Shown here piece after piece: positions 43,410 to 52,173 of a stretch of 64,000 nt of DNA. The DNA comes from Arthrobacter sulfonylureivorans. Its GTDB lineage: Bacteria; Actinomycetota; Actinomycetes; Actinomycetales; Micrococcaceae. The stretch lies in contig RJAE01000004.1 in the NCBI GenBank assembly GCA_004000035.1, forward strand, positions 244,886 through 308,885, in the 5' to 3' direction. The notes below the pieces were generated by a model. That model made no database searches, had not been told where the DNA came from, and was given only the letters and a program-made list of their open reading frames with translations. The position numbers were made by a program, and so were the translations under genes. The number at the start of each line of letters is the position of its first letter. The stretch's first letter is position 1.

Positions 43410-44808
43410 GAACACCGAAACCGGGAACCAGCAACTGCCTGTCGCCGTCATCGGCGCCGGTCCGGTCGGGCTGGCAGCCGCGGCCCACCTGCTCGAACGC
43501 GGGCTGACGCCGGTCATCATCGAAGCAGGCGACGCGCCTGCCGCGGCAATCGACGCGTGGGGACACATCCGGCTCTTCTCGCCGTGGCGGTACAACATCG
43601 ACGCCGCCGCACGCCGGCTGCTGGCCGGAACCGGCTGGCAGGAACCGGACCCTGAGGTACTGCCCACCGGCGGCGAACTCATCGGGGAATACCTCAACCC
43701 GCTCGCGTCGGTCCCCGCGATCGCCGGCGCCCTGCGGACCAACACCCGGGTCACCGGCATTAGCCGTCAAGGCATGGACAAGACCCACTCCCGCGGCCGG
43801 GAGACCACCCCGTTCCTACTCCGGGTCGAAGACGCCGAAGGCGCGACCACCAATTATCGTGTCCGCGCAGTTATCGATGCTTCCGGCACCTGGAACACCC
43901 CCAACCCCCTCGGGCAGGCCGGGCTCCAAGCCGAAGGGGAGGTTGAAGCCCGCGCGGCCGGATTCATCACCGACCCGCTGCCCGATGTCACTAGACGCGA
44001 CCGGGCACGCTTCGCTGGCAAACATGTCCTCGTCGTCGGTGCCGGACACTCGGCCGCCAACACCCTGCTGTCGCTCGGAGAGCTGGCCGCCCAGGAACCC
44101 GGAACCCGGATCAGTTGGGCCATCCGCCGCAACTCTGCCGCCGGCCTCTACGGCGGGGGCGACCTCGACGGGCTGCCGGCCCGCGGAGCACTCGGCTCCC
44201 GGCTCCGCGCCCTGGTCGAGGAAGGAGCCATCGAGCTGCACACCTCGTTCACGATCACCGGCTTCAAGAACGCCGACAGCTTGGCCGTCGTCGGAACCAC
44301 CCCTGACGGACAAGCACAGCTGGACGTGGACCTGCTGGTGCCGGCCACCGGCTTCCGCCCGGATCTGGACATGCTGCGCGAAGTCCGGCTGGACCTGGAC
44401 CCTGCGGTGGAAGCACCGAGGGAGCTCGGTCCGCTCATCGACCCCGAATTCCACAGCTGCGGCACCGTCGAACCCCACGGCGCCAGACTCCTGGCTCACC
44501 CGGAAAAAGATTTCTACATCACTGGGATGAAGTCCTACGGCCGTGCGCCGACCTTCCTGATGGCCACCGGCTACGAACAGGTCCGCTCTATCGCCGCGGC
44601 CCTCGCAGGCGATCAGGAGGCAGCCGACAACGTCGAACTCGTCCTGCCAGAAACCGGCGTCTGCTCAACCGACCTCGGTGGCAGCTGCGACACAACGACA
44701 ACGACTACCGGGGCTGACGAAGCCGCCTGCTGCGCAGCTCCCGAGCCGGCGTTCCTTGGCATTCCCACCGGGCTGGCACATGGACGCTCCGCCGGGCAGG
44801 AGAACTGA
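43402..44808 (+). CDS. FAD/NAD(P) flavoprotein of ars operon with cysteine-rich tail
   Basis: Protein of 468 residues. N-terminal FAD motif [24 protein letters not shown](P) motif [21 protein letters not shown] in the middle; [13 protein letters not shown] is typical of the monooxygenase-like flavoproteins in ars operons. The tail from about residue 415 is unusual: [20 protein letters not shown], then ACCAAPEP, giving four cysteines including a CC pair that could bind As(III). I know of no settled function for this protein; it is a conserved companion of arsC/trxB in actinobacteria. It is coupled to trxB by overlap and followed at once by the LMW phosphatase gene. Confidence 0.82.
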   Translation: MPENTETGNQQLPVAVIGAGPVGLAAAAHLLERGLTPVIIEAGDAPAAAIDAWGHIRLFSPWRYNIDAAARRLLAGTGWQEPDPEVLPTGGELIGEYLNPLASVPAIAGALRTNTRVTGISRQGMDKTHSRGRETTPFLLRVEDAEGATTNYRVRAVIDASGTWNTPNPLGQAGLQAEGEVEARAAGFITDPLPDVTRRDRARFAGKHVLVVGAGHSAANTLLSLGELAAQEPGTRISWAIRRNSAAGLYGGGDLDGLPARGALGSRLRALVEEGAIELHTSFTITGFKNADSLAVVGTTPDGQAQLDVDLLVPATGFRPDLDMLREVRLDLDPAVEAPRELGPLIDPEFHSCGTVEPHGARLLAHPEKDFYITGMKSYGRAPTFLMATGYEQVRSIAAALAGDQEAADNVELVLPETGVCSTDLGGSCDTTTTTTGADEAACCAAPEPAFLGIPTGLAHGRSAGQEN

Positions 44809-45234
44809 ATGTCACCCACACCGAGTGTTCTGTTCATCTGCGTGAAAAATGGCGGCAAGTCGCAGCTGGCGGCCGGCTTGATGCGCGATCTGGCTCGCGG
44901 AACCGTTGAGGTGCACTCGGCCGGGACCAAACCCGGCAACATGATCAACGCGCTAGCGGCCGATTCCCTAGCCGAGCTTGGCATCGACATGAGAGCTGAG
45001 AAGCCCAAACCCGTCACTGAAGCCGCGCTGCAGGATGCCGATGTCGTCGTGACCTTGGGCCGCGAAGCTAAAGTCACGGTCCCGGGGGGCACCCGGTACG
45101 AAAACTGGGACACCGACGAACCATCTGAGCGCGGTATCGAGGGCATCGAGCGGATGCGCTTGGTCCGCGACGACATCCGCCGACGCGTCCAGTCGCTCCA
45201 CGCCGAACTCACCGGCACGCAGCGCAGCGCCTGA
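44809..45234 (+). CDS. LMW phosphatase/arsenate reductase-like protein with altered P-loop
   Basis: Protein of 141 residues with the same fold as ArsC (VLFICVKNGGKSQLAAGLM). The loop is C11-V-K-N-G-G-K17: the catalytic Arg of CX5R is replaced by Lys. The remaining family features, such as GTKPGNMIN, LAELGIDM and VVVTLGREAKVTVPGG, are intact. It starts directly after the stop of the flavoprotein gene, so it is expressed with the operon. It might be an arsenate reductase with altered chemistry, or a binding protein; activity cannot be assumed. Confidence 0.85.
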   Translation: MSPTPSVLFICVKNGGKSQLAAGLMRDLARGTVEVHSAGTKPGNMINALAADSLAELGIDMRAEKPKPVTEAALQDADVVVTLGREAKVTVPGGTRYENWDTDEPSERGIEGIERMRLVRDDIRRRVQSLHAELTGTQRSA

Positions 45235-45283
45235 ACCGACCCGTTTCCACCGCAGGACACTCCCAGGCAAGGGCAGGAGGAAA

Positions 45284-46453
45284 GTGCAGCCCACAGGATC
45301 AACCGGCGAAACACGTGATGTCGACGTCCTCATTATCGGTGGAGGTCAGGCTGGTCTCGCCGCAGGGTTCTACCTGAACCGTCTGCGACGGGACGAAGCC
45401 GCCGGTAGGTCAGGCCCGGCCCCGAGCTTTGCCATCCTCGACGCCAATGATTGTCCTGGCGGTGCCTGGCAACACTATTGGGACAGCCTTGAACTTTTCT
45501 CCCCGGCCACCTACAGCTCCCTGCCCGGCTACCAGATGCCGCCTTGGCACGGACAGGGCAATCCCTCAGCGGACCATGTCGTGGACTACCTGCGCACCTA
45601 CGAAACCCGCTACGGTCTCCCCGTCCACCGGCCCGTCACCGCCACGGCAGTGCAGCAAACCACCAACGGGTACACGACGAAAACCGACCACGGCCAGTGG
45701 ACCAGCAGGATCGTCATCAGTGCCACCGGGAATTGGAACGCCCCCTACTTCCCGCAGCTGCCCGGCCGCGAGCAGTTCATGGGACGGCAGCTGCCCACGG
45801 CAGACTACAGGGACCGGCACCGCTTTGCCGGGCTGAGGGTGATTGTGGTCGGCGGCGCGAACTCCGGAGCGCAGATCGCGGCGGACCTCACCGCCGTCGC
45901 GGCCGTCACCTGGGTGACCCGGAAGCCGCCGCACTACCTTCCCGATGACATCGATGGACGGGCGCTGTTCCAGATCGCCACCCGCCACGCCCGCGCAGTC
46001 GCGAACGGCGAACCCAGCCCAGGCGGCGTCGCCTCCCTCGGGGACATCGTTGCCGTACCCGCCGTCAAGGCAGCACGAGACGCCGGACACCTACAAGCCA
46101 GGCCGATGTTCTCCCGATTCATCCCCGGCGGCGTCCAATGGGACGACGGACGCGAGCTGGAAGCCGACGTCATCATCTGGTGCACCGGATTCCGGCCCGA
46201 CCTGCAGCACCTGCGGCCTCTTGGACTTGCTACCCGCAACGGCATCCCCGAAACGTCGTCGGCCCTGACCAGCCGTTCCACTGACTGCCCGGGCCTGTTC
46301 TTCCTCGGCTACGGCGACTGGTGCGGACCCGCATCGGCCACTCTCATCGGCGTCGGAGCCATGGCCCGTGACACCGTGGCCGCGGCTGCTGCTTCGGGTG
46401 CACCACCGGTCCCTTCCGCCGAGAGCCAACTGCAGGACGAATTGAACCACTAG
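45284..46453 (+). CDS. arsO: ArsO-like FAD-dependent oxidoreductase
   Basis: Flavoprotein of 389 residues in the group-B monooxygenase-like family often called ArsO. The FAD motif is VLIIGGGQAGLAAGFYLNRL, followed by CPGGAWQHYWDSLELFSPATYSSLPG; the NADPH motif is VIVVGGANSGAQIAADL, and VIIWCTGFRPDLQHLRPLGL is typical. GTG 45284 has CAGGAGGAAA before it. ArsO proteins are found in ars operons, but their substrate is not firmly established. It is the last intact gene of the operon. Confidence 0.85.
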   Translation: MQPTGSTGETRDVDVLIIGGGQAGLAAGFYLNRLRRDEAAGRSGPAPSFAILDANDCPGGAWQHYWDSLELFSPATYSSLPGYQMPPWHGQGNPSADHVVDYLRTYETRYGLPVHRPVTATAVQQTTNGYTTKTDHGQWTSRIVISATGNWNAPYFPQLPGREQFMGRQLPTADYRDRHRFAGLRVIVVGGANSGAQIAADLTAVAAVTWVTRKPPHYLPDDIDGRALFQIATRHARAVANGEPSPGGVASLGDIVAVPAVKAARDAGHLQARPMFSRFIPGGVQWDDGRELEADVIIWCTGFRPDLQHLRPLGLATRNGIPETSSALTSRSTDCPGLFFLGYGDWCGPASATLIGVGAMARDTVAAAAASGAPPVPSAESQLQDELNH

Positions 46454-46507
46454 CGACAGCAAGCCTCCATCCACCGGACAACGCCACCGCATTCATAGGG
46501 GAACAAC

Positions 46508-46546
46508 GTGAACGACGAAAACGATGATCGGCAGCGACCTATCTGA
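46508..46546 (+). pseudogene. Truncated start of a further ars-operon gene (12 codons)
   Basis: AGGGGAACAAC precedes a GTG that gives VNDENDDRQRPI and then a TGA inside the large palindrome. Spacing of 55 bp from arsO and the good ribosome-binding site suggest a gene once continued here, cut off where the palindrome begins. Its identity cannot be known from 12 codons. Confidence 0.4.
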
Positions 46547-46566
46547 GCATTGCTCAGATAGGTCGC
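46534..46566. repeat. Perfect 33-bp palindrome (copy B of TCTGAGCA-T-TGCTCAGA)
   Basis: Arms GCGACCTATCTGAGCA and TGCTCAGATAGGTCGC match at all 16 positions around a single T. The central 17 bases equal those of copy A at 35033-35049, and both copies have GACC/GGTC at the edges. It marks the point where the ars operon sequence breaks off. Confidence 0.75.
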
Positions 46567-46835
46567 TCAGTTTGCTCAGATGGGGTGATTTTGGTCAGTT
46601 AGGTCGGGATCTCACAGGAGGACTGTGAGATGTAGATCTACTTGGAAGAACTTCTAACAACTAATCAGCGGGATTGGGTTTGGGCGAACGGCCCTGTAGG
46701 CGGTCTGCCCGCCGGTGCAAAGTACTTCGCTCCGCCAACTCGGGTGGCGGCCCCACCGGACCTGCCAGGACCGGTCGCCCTTCGAAGCCTTCGGCGGCCC
46801 TCCCCCAGTGTGTGCTGACTCGGCTACGCGCCGGG

Positions 46836-48365
46836 CTAGGCCCGAATGCCTGTAATGAATTCGGCGGCCTTTTCGCCGATCAGGACGGAGGCGGCGTTGG
46901 TGTTGCCGGTGGGGACGAGCGGCATGACCGAGGCGTCGGCGATGCGGATGCCATTGAGACCGCGGACCTTCAGGTTGCGCGGATCGACGACGGCGAGCTC
47001 GTCGAGGCCCATCTTGCAGGTGCCGACCTGGTGATGGTACGTGACGGCGGTTTCGCGGACATAGCGCTCGAGGTCTTCGGTGCTGTCCGAGTACTCCGGT
47101 CCGGGGTACACCTCTTCGGGTCCCCACTCGGCGAGGGCGGCGGTACGGCCCATCTCGCGGCACTGGCGGACCGAGGCGACCAAGGCCCGGACGTCCTCTT
47201 CGGCGGTGAGGGCACCGAGGTCAATCCGGATCGGATCCTCCGGGTTGGGGCCGGAAAGAGTGATTTCACCGCGGCTGAGCGGGCGGACGATGCCGCCAAT
47301 CAATGAGAAGCCGTTCTCCGGGCCGGTCATGGAATCCAGGAAGTACATCGGCAACGAGAAGTGAATCGGCTGTGTGTCGGGCACGGCCAGGTCCGGACTG
47401 CTCTTCCAGAAATGGTGGGTTTCCGCAGCTCCGACCTGGGAGGGCGGAACTTCCTTCGTTGTTGTCGCGAAGATGACCGGGGAGAGCAGGTGGTCGTGCA
47501 GGTTCTTGCCGACGCCAGCCAGGTCCAGGACGGGCTCAATCCCGGCCTCTCGCAGCTCCTCGGCGGGGCCGATGCCGGAGCGCAGCAACAACTCCGGAGA
47601 ATTAATCGCGCCAGCGGCCAGCACGGTCTCCCCCGCGGTGAGGGTGTGCAACTGTCCGTCCTTTTCATATTCGACGCCGGTGACGGTGCCGTCCTCGATG
47701 AGCAGGCGGCGGACCTGTGCGTTGGTGATGAGCGTGAGGTTTTCGTGTCCGACGACGGGCTTCAGGTAGGCGTGCCAGGTGTTGAACCGTTTGCCGTTGC
47801 GGACGTTGAGCTGCATCTTGGAGACCCCTTCGACGTCTCCCGAGTTGTAGTCCTCGTTGAGCTTCACCCCGACTTCCTGCGCGGCCTCAAGGATGTCGTC
47901 TTGGACCGGGTTGCGCGCAAAGTCCCTAACGACGTCGAGCAGGCCTGAACCACCCCGCGTGTCGGAGGCACCGCCGTCGTAATTTTCAATGGCCTTGAAG
48001 ACCGGCAGGACGTCATCCCAGTTCCAGCCCGGGCACCCCAGATAGGCCCAGGTGTCGTAGTCCTGTTTGGCGCCGCGGACCCAGATCGTGGCATTCAGGG
48101 CGTGGGAGCCTCCGGTGACCTTGCCGCGGGGCAGGTGCAGCTTCCGTCCGGCGCACCCCTCCTGCTCGGTGGTGTAGTAGTCCCAGTCCTCCGGACCATG
48201 CCACAGCGCGCCGGCCGCAAAGACGTCGGCGATCACCGGATTGGTGTCCTCGCCGCCGGCCTCCAGCACGGCAACCGTCTTGCCCGCGTCGACCAGCCTG
48301 CGGGCGAGGACGGAGCCCGCAGAACCGGCGCCGACCACAATATAGTCCAATTCATTGTTTGCCAT
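46836..48365 (-). CDS. GMC-family FAD oxidoreductase (choline dehydrogenase-like)
   Basis: Protein of 509 residues. The N-terminus YIVVGAGSAGSVLARRLVDAG is the FAD-binding beta-alpha-beta unit. The family signatures LPRGKVTGGSHALNATIWVRG and AAGAINSPELLLRSGIG follow, and the active-site region TYHHQVGTCKMG contains the catalytic His. Actinobacterial members act on choline, alcohols or polyols; this protein lacks a clue to choose. It is transcribed towards the ars operon; the AraC gene upstream on the same strand (broken) is the probable former regulator. Confidence 0.9.
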   Translation of the reverse strand: MANNELDYIVVGAGSAGSVLARRLVDAGKTVAVLEAGGEDTNPVIADVFAAGALWHGPEDWDYYTTEQEGCAGRKLHLPRGKVTGGSHALNATIWVRGAKQDYDTWAYLGCPGWNWDDVLPVFKAIENYDGGASDTRGGSGLLDVVRDFARNPVQDDILEAAQEVGVKLNEDYNSGDVEGVSKMQLNVRNGKRFNTWHAYLKPVVGHENLTLITNAQVRRLLIEDGTVTGVEYEKDGQLHTLTAGETVLAAGAINSPELLLRSGIGPAEELREAGIEPVLDLAGVGKNLHDHLLSPVIFATTTKEVPPSQVGAAETHHFWKSSPDLAVPDTQPIHFSLPMYFLDSMTGPENGFSLIGGIVRPLSRGEITLSGPNPEDPIRIDLGALTAEEDVRALVASVRQCREMGRTAALAEWGPEEVYPGPEYSDSTEDLERYVRETAVTYHHQVGTCKMGLDELAVVDPRNLKVRGLNGIRIADASVMPLVPTGNTNAASVLIGEKAAEFITGIRA

Positions 48366-48606
48366 TTTTGGCCTCCCTTACGCTGCGATGACGCGGCTCA
48401 CTCAAATGCTTATGCTCCAGTCTTGCCCGAAGGTGGCCCAATCCGCTTGTCAACGCGTGCAGCTGTCATGACAACCAGTGCAATTCGATCTGCCTACTTG
48501 GAGCGCTCAGATTGATCGACGTCCCGTCTTTGGGGTCGCCGCACGCAAAGAGTGCAGAGTGGCAGTATCAGAACTTGATTGAAGGACTACCGAGGCGGTT
48601 GCAAGA

Positions 48607-49545
48607 CTACTGATTGCTGTGAGGCATCACTGTCGTCGGCGGGACGCCGAATGCCTGCTTGAAGGCACGGCTGAAGTGGGCCGTATCACTGAAGCCCCAC
48701 CGGAAGGCGACGGCGGTGACCGTGGTGGAGGCCGAGGCGCCGACCAGATCCCGGCGGCATCGCTCCAGCCGCTGCTGACGAATCCATCGCGCTACCGGCG
48801 TCCCCGACTCGGAGAAGATGAGGTGCAGAGTTCGCACCGAGATCCAGTGCGCGGCGGCGATGGAACGGACGGACATCTGGCGGTCATCGAGCCTATCCAG
48901 GATGTACTGCTGAATCTCCGCGAGCAGTTCAGCGCGCTGCCCGGATCCTGCTTCTTGGGCGGGGGCGACCGCAGAGTCGATGAGATCGAGGAGTCCGTTC
49001 ACGGTCCGGTTCACGGCGTCGTCGCTGAGGTGGTCCAGTTCGCGGGCGATCCCCCGTATCTGGCTTGCGGCGATGGAAAGTGTGCCGGCTCCGGGCCGCG
49101 CGGCGAGGGGGCGGCTGCGCCCGAGCATCGAAATGATCGACTGCGGGACGCGCGTCACCGGAACGAGAAGCGACAATTGACGATGCTAGCCATCGCTGTC
49201 GAATGTCCCTGCCCGGTCACCGTCCCAGACGAACAGGTCGCCGGGTTTAATGGTGAACCGGTCCTCTCCATAGGTGCATACCAACCGACCACTGAGCTGC
49301 AGTTGAATACCCACCACGTCCGGGGTGATTGCCGAGGGGCTGTGTTGGCCCCCGAACGCCGCGCAACGCACATCGGCGACCTTCACACTCCCCGTTCCCC
49401 GGTAACGGACACGGGCCGCGTAGCTGTCCTCAACCGGCGTGGAAAGATCCCAGTCCATGTGGAGTGCGCGCATCTTCTCCGCCCACGCCTCGAACCGCAT
49501 CTTTTCCGGCAAGAGGTCCGTGGACCACGTCTGCACTTCAGTCAT
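48607..49545 (-). pseudogene. AraC-family regulator interrupted by an amber codon
   Basis: One frame runs from MTEVQTWSTDLLPEKMRFEAW through LQLSGRLVCTYGEDRFTIKPGDLFVWDGDRAGTFDSDG to a TAG at 49188-49186 and then, in the same frame, LSLLVPVTRVPQSIISMLG and the AraC helix-turn-helix domain (MSVRSIAAAHWISVRTLHLIF, VAFRWGFSDTAHFSRAFKQAFG). The intact protein would have 312 residues (AraC_binding_2 plus HTH). A TGG-to-TAG change fits the position. The C-terminal half could still be made from an internal start, but as a regulator the gene is probably inactive. Confidence 0.82.
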
Positions 49546-49649
49546 GGATCGACTCCCCCTCATCTCCATCACGCAACTTCTTGACGGCCTTCGCCAGCCT
49601 CGGAGGTACGCGATTTCTCGTCGAACTCCCCAACGCTTGCACGAACTGG

Positions 49650-50150
49650 CAAGGCCTGCTGGACCTGCTGCACGTGGACGTGAAGAAACTCGGCCGGATC
49701 CCCGACGGCGGCGGCTGGCGTGCCGACCCCGCCCAGAACGCCCGCAACCACCGCTCCTCGGACCGACGGATCTGCTTCGATTACGTGCACGTGGCGGTCG
49801 ACGATCACTCTCGGCTCGCCTATGCAGAGGCCCTGCCGGACGAGAAAGGACCCACCTGCACAGCCTTCCTCTCCGGGGCTGCCGTGTTCATGACCGCGAA
49901 CGGGGCGCCCGGTCAAACGCGTCATGACCGATAACGCGTGGGCTTACAGGAAATCGCGTGAATTTCAGGGCTTGCTGCAGGACCTGGCGCCAAGCACAAG
50001 CTCATCAAGCCATGTCATCCCTGGCAGAACGGCAAAGCCGAACGGTTCAACCGCACTCTGCAGGAGGGTTGGGCCTACCGCCGCCCCTACACTTCAAACC
50101 AGGAACGCACCGATGCCCTGGCCTCGTGGCTAGACTTCAACGGAGCCCGT
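49650..50150 (+). mobile_element. IS481-family transposase remnant
   Basis: Fragments in three frames: LLHVDVKKLGRIPDGGGWRA and YVHVAVDDHSRLAYAEALPDEK, then VKRVMTDNAWAYRKSREFQG, then HKLIKPCHPWQNGKAERFNRTLQEGWAYRRPYTSNQERTDAL. These are the rve/DDE domain of IS481 transposases, with the D, D and E positions recognisable. The N-terminal helix-turn-helix and the C-terminal YNHHRSH part are missing, and at least two frameshifts separate the pieces. No terminal inverted repeats were found. It abuts the ktrB end. Confidence 0.8.
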
Positions 50151-50171
50151 CCAGGGTTCCGTGGGCGCGGG

Positions 50172-51536
50172 CTAGCCGATGATAGGTCGTTCTTCGGGCA
50201 GTTCGTAGAGCCGCGGGCGGGAGGACAGGGCCAGGGAGGAAGCGACGGTGATGGTGCCGATGCGGCCCGTGAACATGAGAGCCATGAGTACCCATTGGGC
50301 GTTGGCGGGCAGGTCGTAGGTGATTCCGGTGCTGACGCCCACTGTAGCGAACGCGGAAATGGATTCGAAGAGGACTTTCTCGAGGCTGTAGTCCGTGAAC
50401 ATCAGGAGCAGCAGGGTGCCGCTGACCACCGCGGCGACACCCAGAAGTGCGACGGACAAGGCCTGGCGTTGGGCGGAGGAGCTGATGGAGCGGTGGGCGA
50501 TGGTGACGTGGTCGTGGCCCCGGACTTCGTTCCAGATCGCGAACCCCAGGACCAGGAATGTGGTGATCTTGATGCCGCCGGCGGTGCCTGCGCTGCCACC
50601 GCCGATGAACATCAGGATATTGGTGATCATGAGGGTCTCAGGGGACGCAGTGGCGTAATCGATGCTGTTGAACCCTGCGGTGCGCGGGAAGACACTGCCG
50701 GCCAGGGTTGCCAGGAGTTTCCCGCCCAAGGACATGGGACCCAGGGTCTCAATCCGGTTCCATTCAAAGGCGCCGAAGAGAATGCACCCGGCTGCGAGAA
50801 GGACCAGGGTGCCGTAGACAGTCAGACGAAGGTGGACGGTCCAGTCTTTCATCCTGACACCGCCTTTGAGCAGGGAGATGAGCACGGGGAAGCCGAGGCC
50901 GCCGGCGATCACCGCCAAGCAGACCGGGATGATGATCCAAGGGTCGTCGGCGAAGCTGATCAGGTTATCGCTGTAGAGGGCGAAGCCGGCGTTGTTGAAC
51001 GCTGAAATCGCGTGAAACGTTCCGTGCCAGAGCGCTGCGCCCGGGTTGTCGTCGTAGGCAAACCAGAAGCGGATAGTGAGAACGGCGGCCGTGACGGCTT
51101 CGAAAGCAATCATGATCCGGGCGACCCGGAAAAGGACGGAGCGGACGTCGCCGAAGTTCAGCGTCTGGGTTTCGGACTGTGCAACGAGCTGGCCCCGGAG
51201 CCCGATGCTTTTGCGCACGAGCAGCGACAACAAGGTCGCCAAGGTCATGATGCCGAACCCGCCGACTTGAATCAGCCCGAGAATCACGGCATGTCCAAAA
51301 GGCGTCCAGAACGTGGGGGTGTCGACGGTGATCAGGCCTGTGACGCAGACAGCCGAGACGGCCGTGAACAGGGCGGGGAGGACGGGGTCTGCCTCGGCTG
51401 CCGTCCGCGCGGCGGGCAGCATCAGGAGTCCGGCGCCGAGGAGGATCACGGCGAGGAACGCCAGGGGCACCGACCGGACGGGATGCAGCAGCGCGCGTCT
51501 GATACTGTCGCCGTGGGCTCTGATCCGAGACTGCAT
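50172..51536 (-). CDS. ktrB: Potassium uptake protein KtrB/TrkH family
   Basis: Membrane subunit of a Ktr/Trk K+ transporter, 454 residues, eight core helices. Selectivity-filter loops are visible as TAVSAVCVTGLITVDT, ISAFNNAGFALYSDN, GSVFPRTAGFNSIDY and SAFATVGVSTGITYDLP, each with the central Gly. It normally works with the cytosolic gate KtrA; no ktrA is present, and an IS481 remnant lies right at the stop codon. A small membrane protein gene lies 65 bp upstream, and CTTAACG repeats further up suggest KdpE control. Confidence 0.92.
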   Translation of the reverse strand: MQSRIRAHGDSIRRALLHPVRSVPLAFLAVILLGAGLLMLPAARTAAEADPVLPALFTAVSAVCVTGLITVDTPTFWTPFGHAVILGLIQVGGFGIMTLATLLSLLVRKSIGLRGQLVAQSETQTLNFGDVRSVLFRVARIMIAFEAVTAAVLTIRFWFAYDDNPGAALWHGTFHAISAFNNAGFALYSDNLISFADDPWIIIPVCLAVIAGGLGFPVLISLLKGGVRMKDWTVHLRLTVYGTLVLLAAGCILFGAFEWNRIETLGPMSLGGKLLATLAGSVFPRTAGFNSIDYATASPETLMITNILMFIGGGSAGTAGGIKITTFLVLGFAIWNEVRGHDHVTIAHRSISSSAQRQALSVALLGVAAVVSGTLLLLMFTDYSLEKVLFESISAFATVGVSTGITYDLPANAQWVLMALMFTGRIGTITVASSLALSSRPRLYELPEERPIIG

Positions 51537-51601
51537 TCACCGGCCGCCATTCAAGGGGGCGGCATTGCGGATCTGCAGACCCTTTTCCCTTCCGCCGGCC
51601 C

Positions 51602-51811
51602 TCACTCGGACATCTCCTCGGCTTCTGCTGCGACGTTGTGGATACCCCGCGGCCGCCCGGCCCTGATCCATGCCCCGTACAGGACGGCCGCGATGATCAA
51701 GTCCGCGACCAGGCTGATGATTGGCAGGCCCCGGGAGAGATTGGCGGTCAGGGTGAACGCCGGTGCTCCGACGAGGCCGCGCCCGGGGGCTACCTTGTCA
51801 GGTGCCGGCAT
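51602..51811 (-). CDS. Small single-pass membrane protein upstream of ktrB
   Basis: Peptide of 69 residues: a basic N-terminus, then LPIISLVADLIIAAVLYGAWI as one transmembrane helix, and an acidic tail (NVAAEAEEMSE). AAAGGAC precedes the ATG by 6 nt. Unknown family. Its position and spacing make co-transcription with ktrB likely, so it could be a modulator of the transporter. Confidence 0.55.
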   Translation of the reverse strand: MPAPDKVAPGRGLVGAPAFTLTANLSRGLPIISLVADLIIAAVLYGAWIRAGRPRGIHNVAAEAEEMSE

Positions 51812-52173
51812 CGGATGGTCCTTTCCGCTCGTCGGCCAGCCCTGCGCGTCCTGGTCCGTGACCCGGCCGGACTGCCGGGAACATCACGGAGCGTAACACC
51901 GGAAATCCGGCGTACCGCCGGCTAAGGGACAGTCTTAACGAATCCTTAACGCCGCTACTTTCGGCGGGCACTGGACCCTGACGGGGTGTGGCCCGTGTGT
52001 TGCACACACCTCCGGACTGGAGGGGCGTGTGAAGGTCTTCCTTGGCCGTTCGGGTGCTTGTATGCTGTGGATCGGAGAGCCGGGAAGCCTGGTCGGCCCG
52101 TGGGCAATGCCTGCGGAACGCCCTCGGCGACCGCCTCGGGTGTTCGCGTGATGACCTGAGGAGCGGTTGGCTC
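51812..52173. other. Divergent promoter region between ktrB unit and ABC transporter
   Basis: About 360 bp without a credible gene. It contains the 51934-51951 CTTAACG direct repeats 120-140 bp upstream of the small membrane-protein gene. The right part carries GAGGAGCGG before the ABC gene start. Confidence 0.5.
51934..51951 (-). promoter_or_regulatory. Putative KdpE site upstream of ktrB unit
   Basis: CTTAACGAATCCTTAACG: two CTTAACG heptamers 11 bp apart, followed by CCGC. The same arrangement (CCTAACG-AATT-CTTAACG-CCGC) occurs upstream of the kdp operon in the same orientation relative to the downstream genes. An 11-bp-spaced direct repeat is the usual OmpR/KdpE binding form. Confidence 0.6.

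Larger units (their letters stand above)
46454..46835. other. Rearranged gap with palindromes and truncated starts
   Basis: About 380 bp after the ars operon. It contains a 12-codon stub at 46508, a 33-bp palindrome, two TTGCTCAGATxGG repeats (46550-46583) and an 8-bp inverted repeat ATCTCACA/TGTGAGAT (46609-46631) whose loop is GGAGGAC, followed by an ATG-TAG start-stop. No intact gene. The next expected gene of the operon seems to be lost here. Confidence 0.55.

Noticed and set aside
46621-46835. Protein-like frame after the ATG-TAG (IYLEELLTTN...)
   Set aside because: Not reported as a gene because its only start is followed directly by a stop and no family was recognised; kept as a finding.
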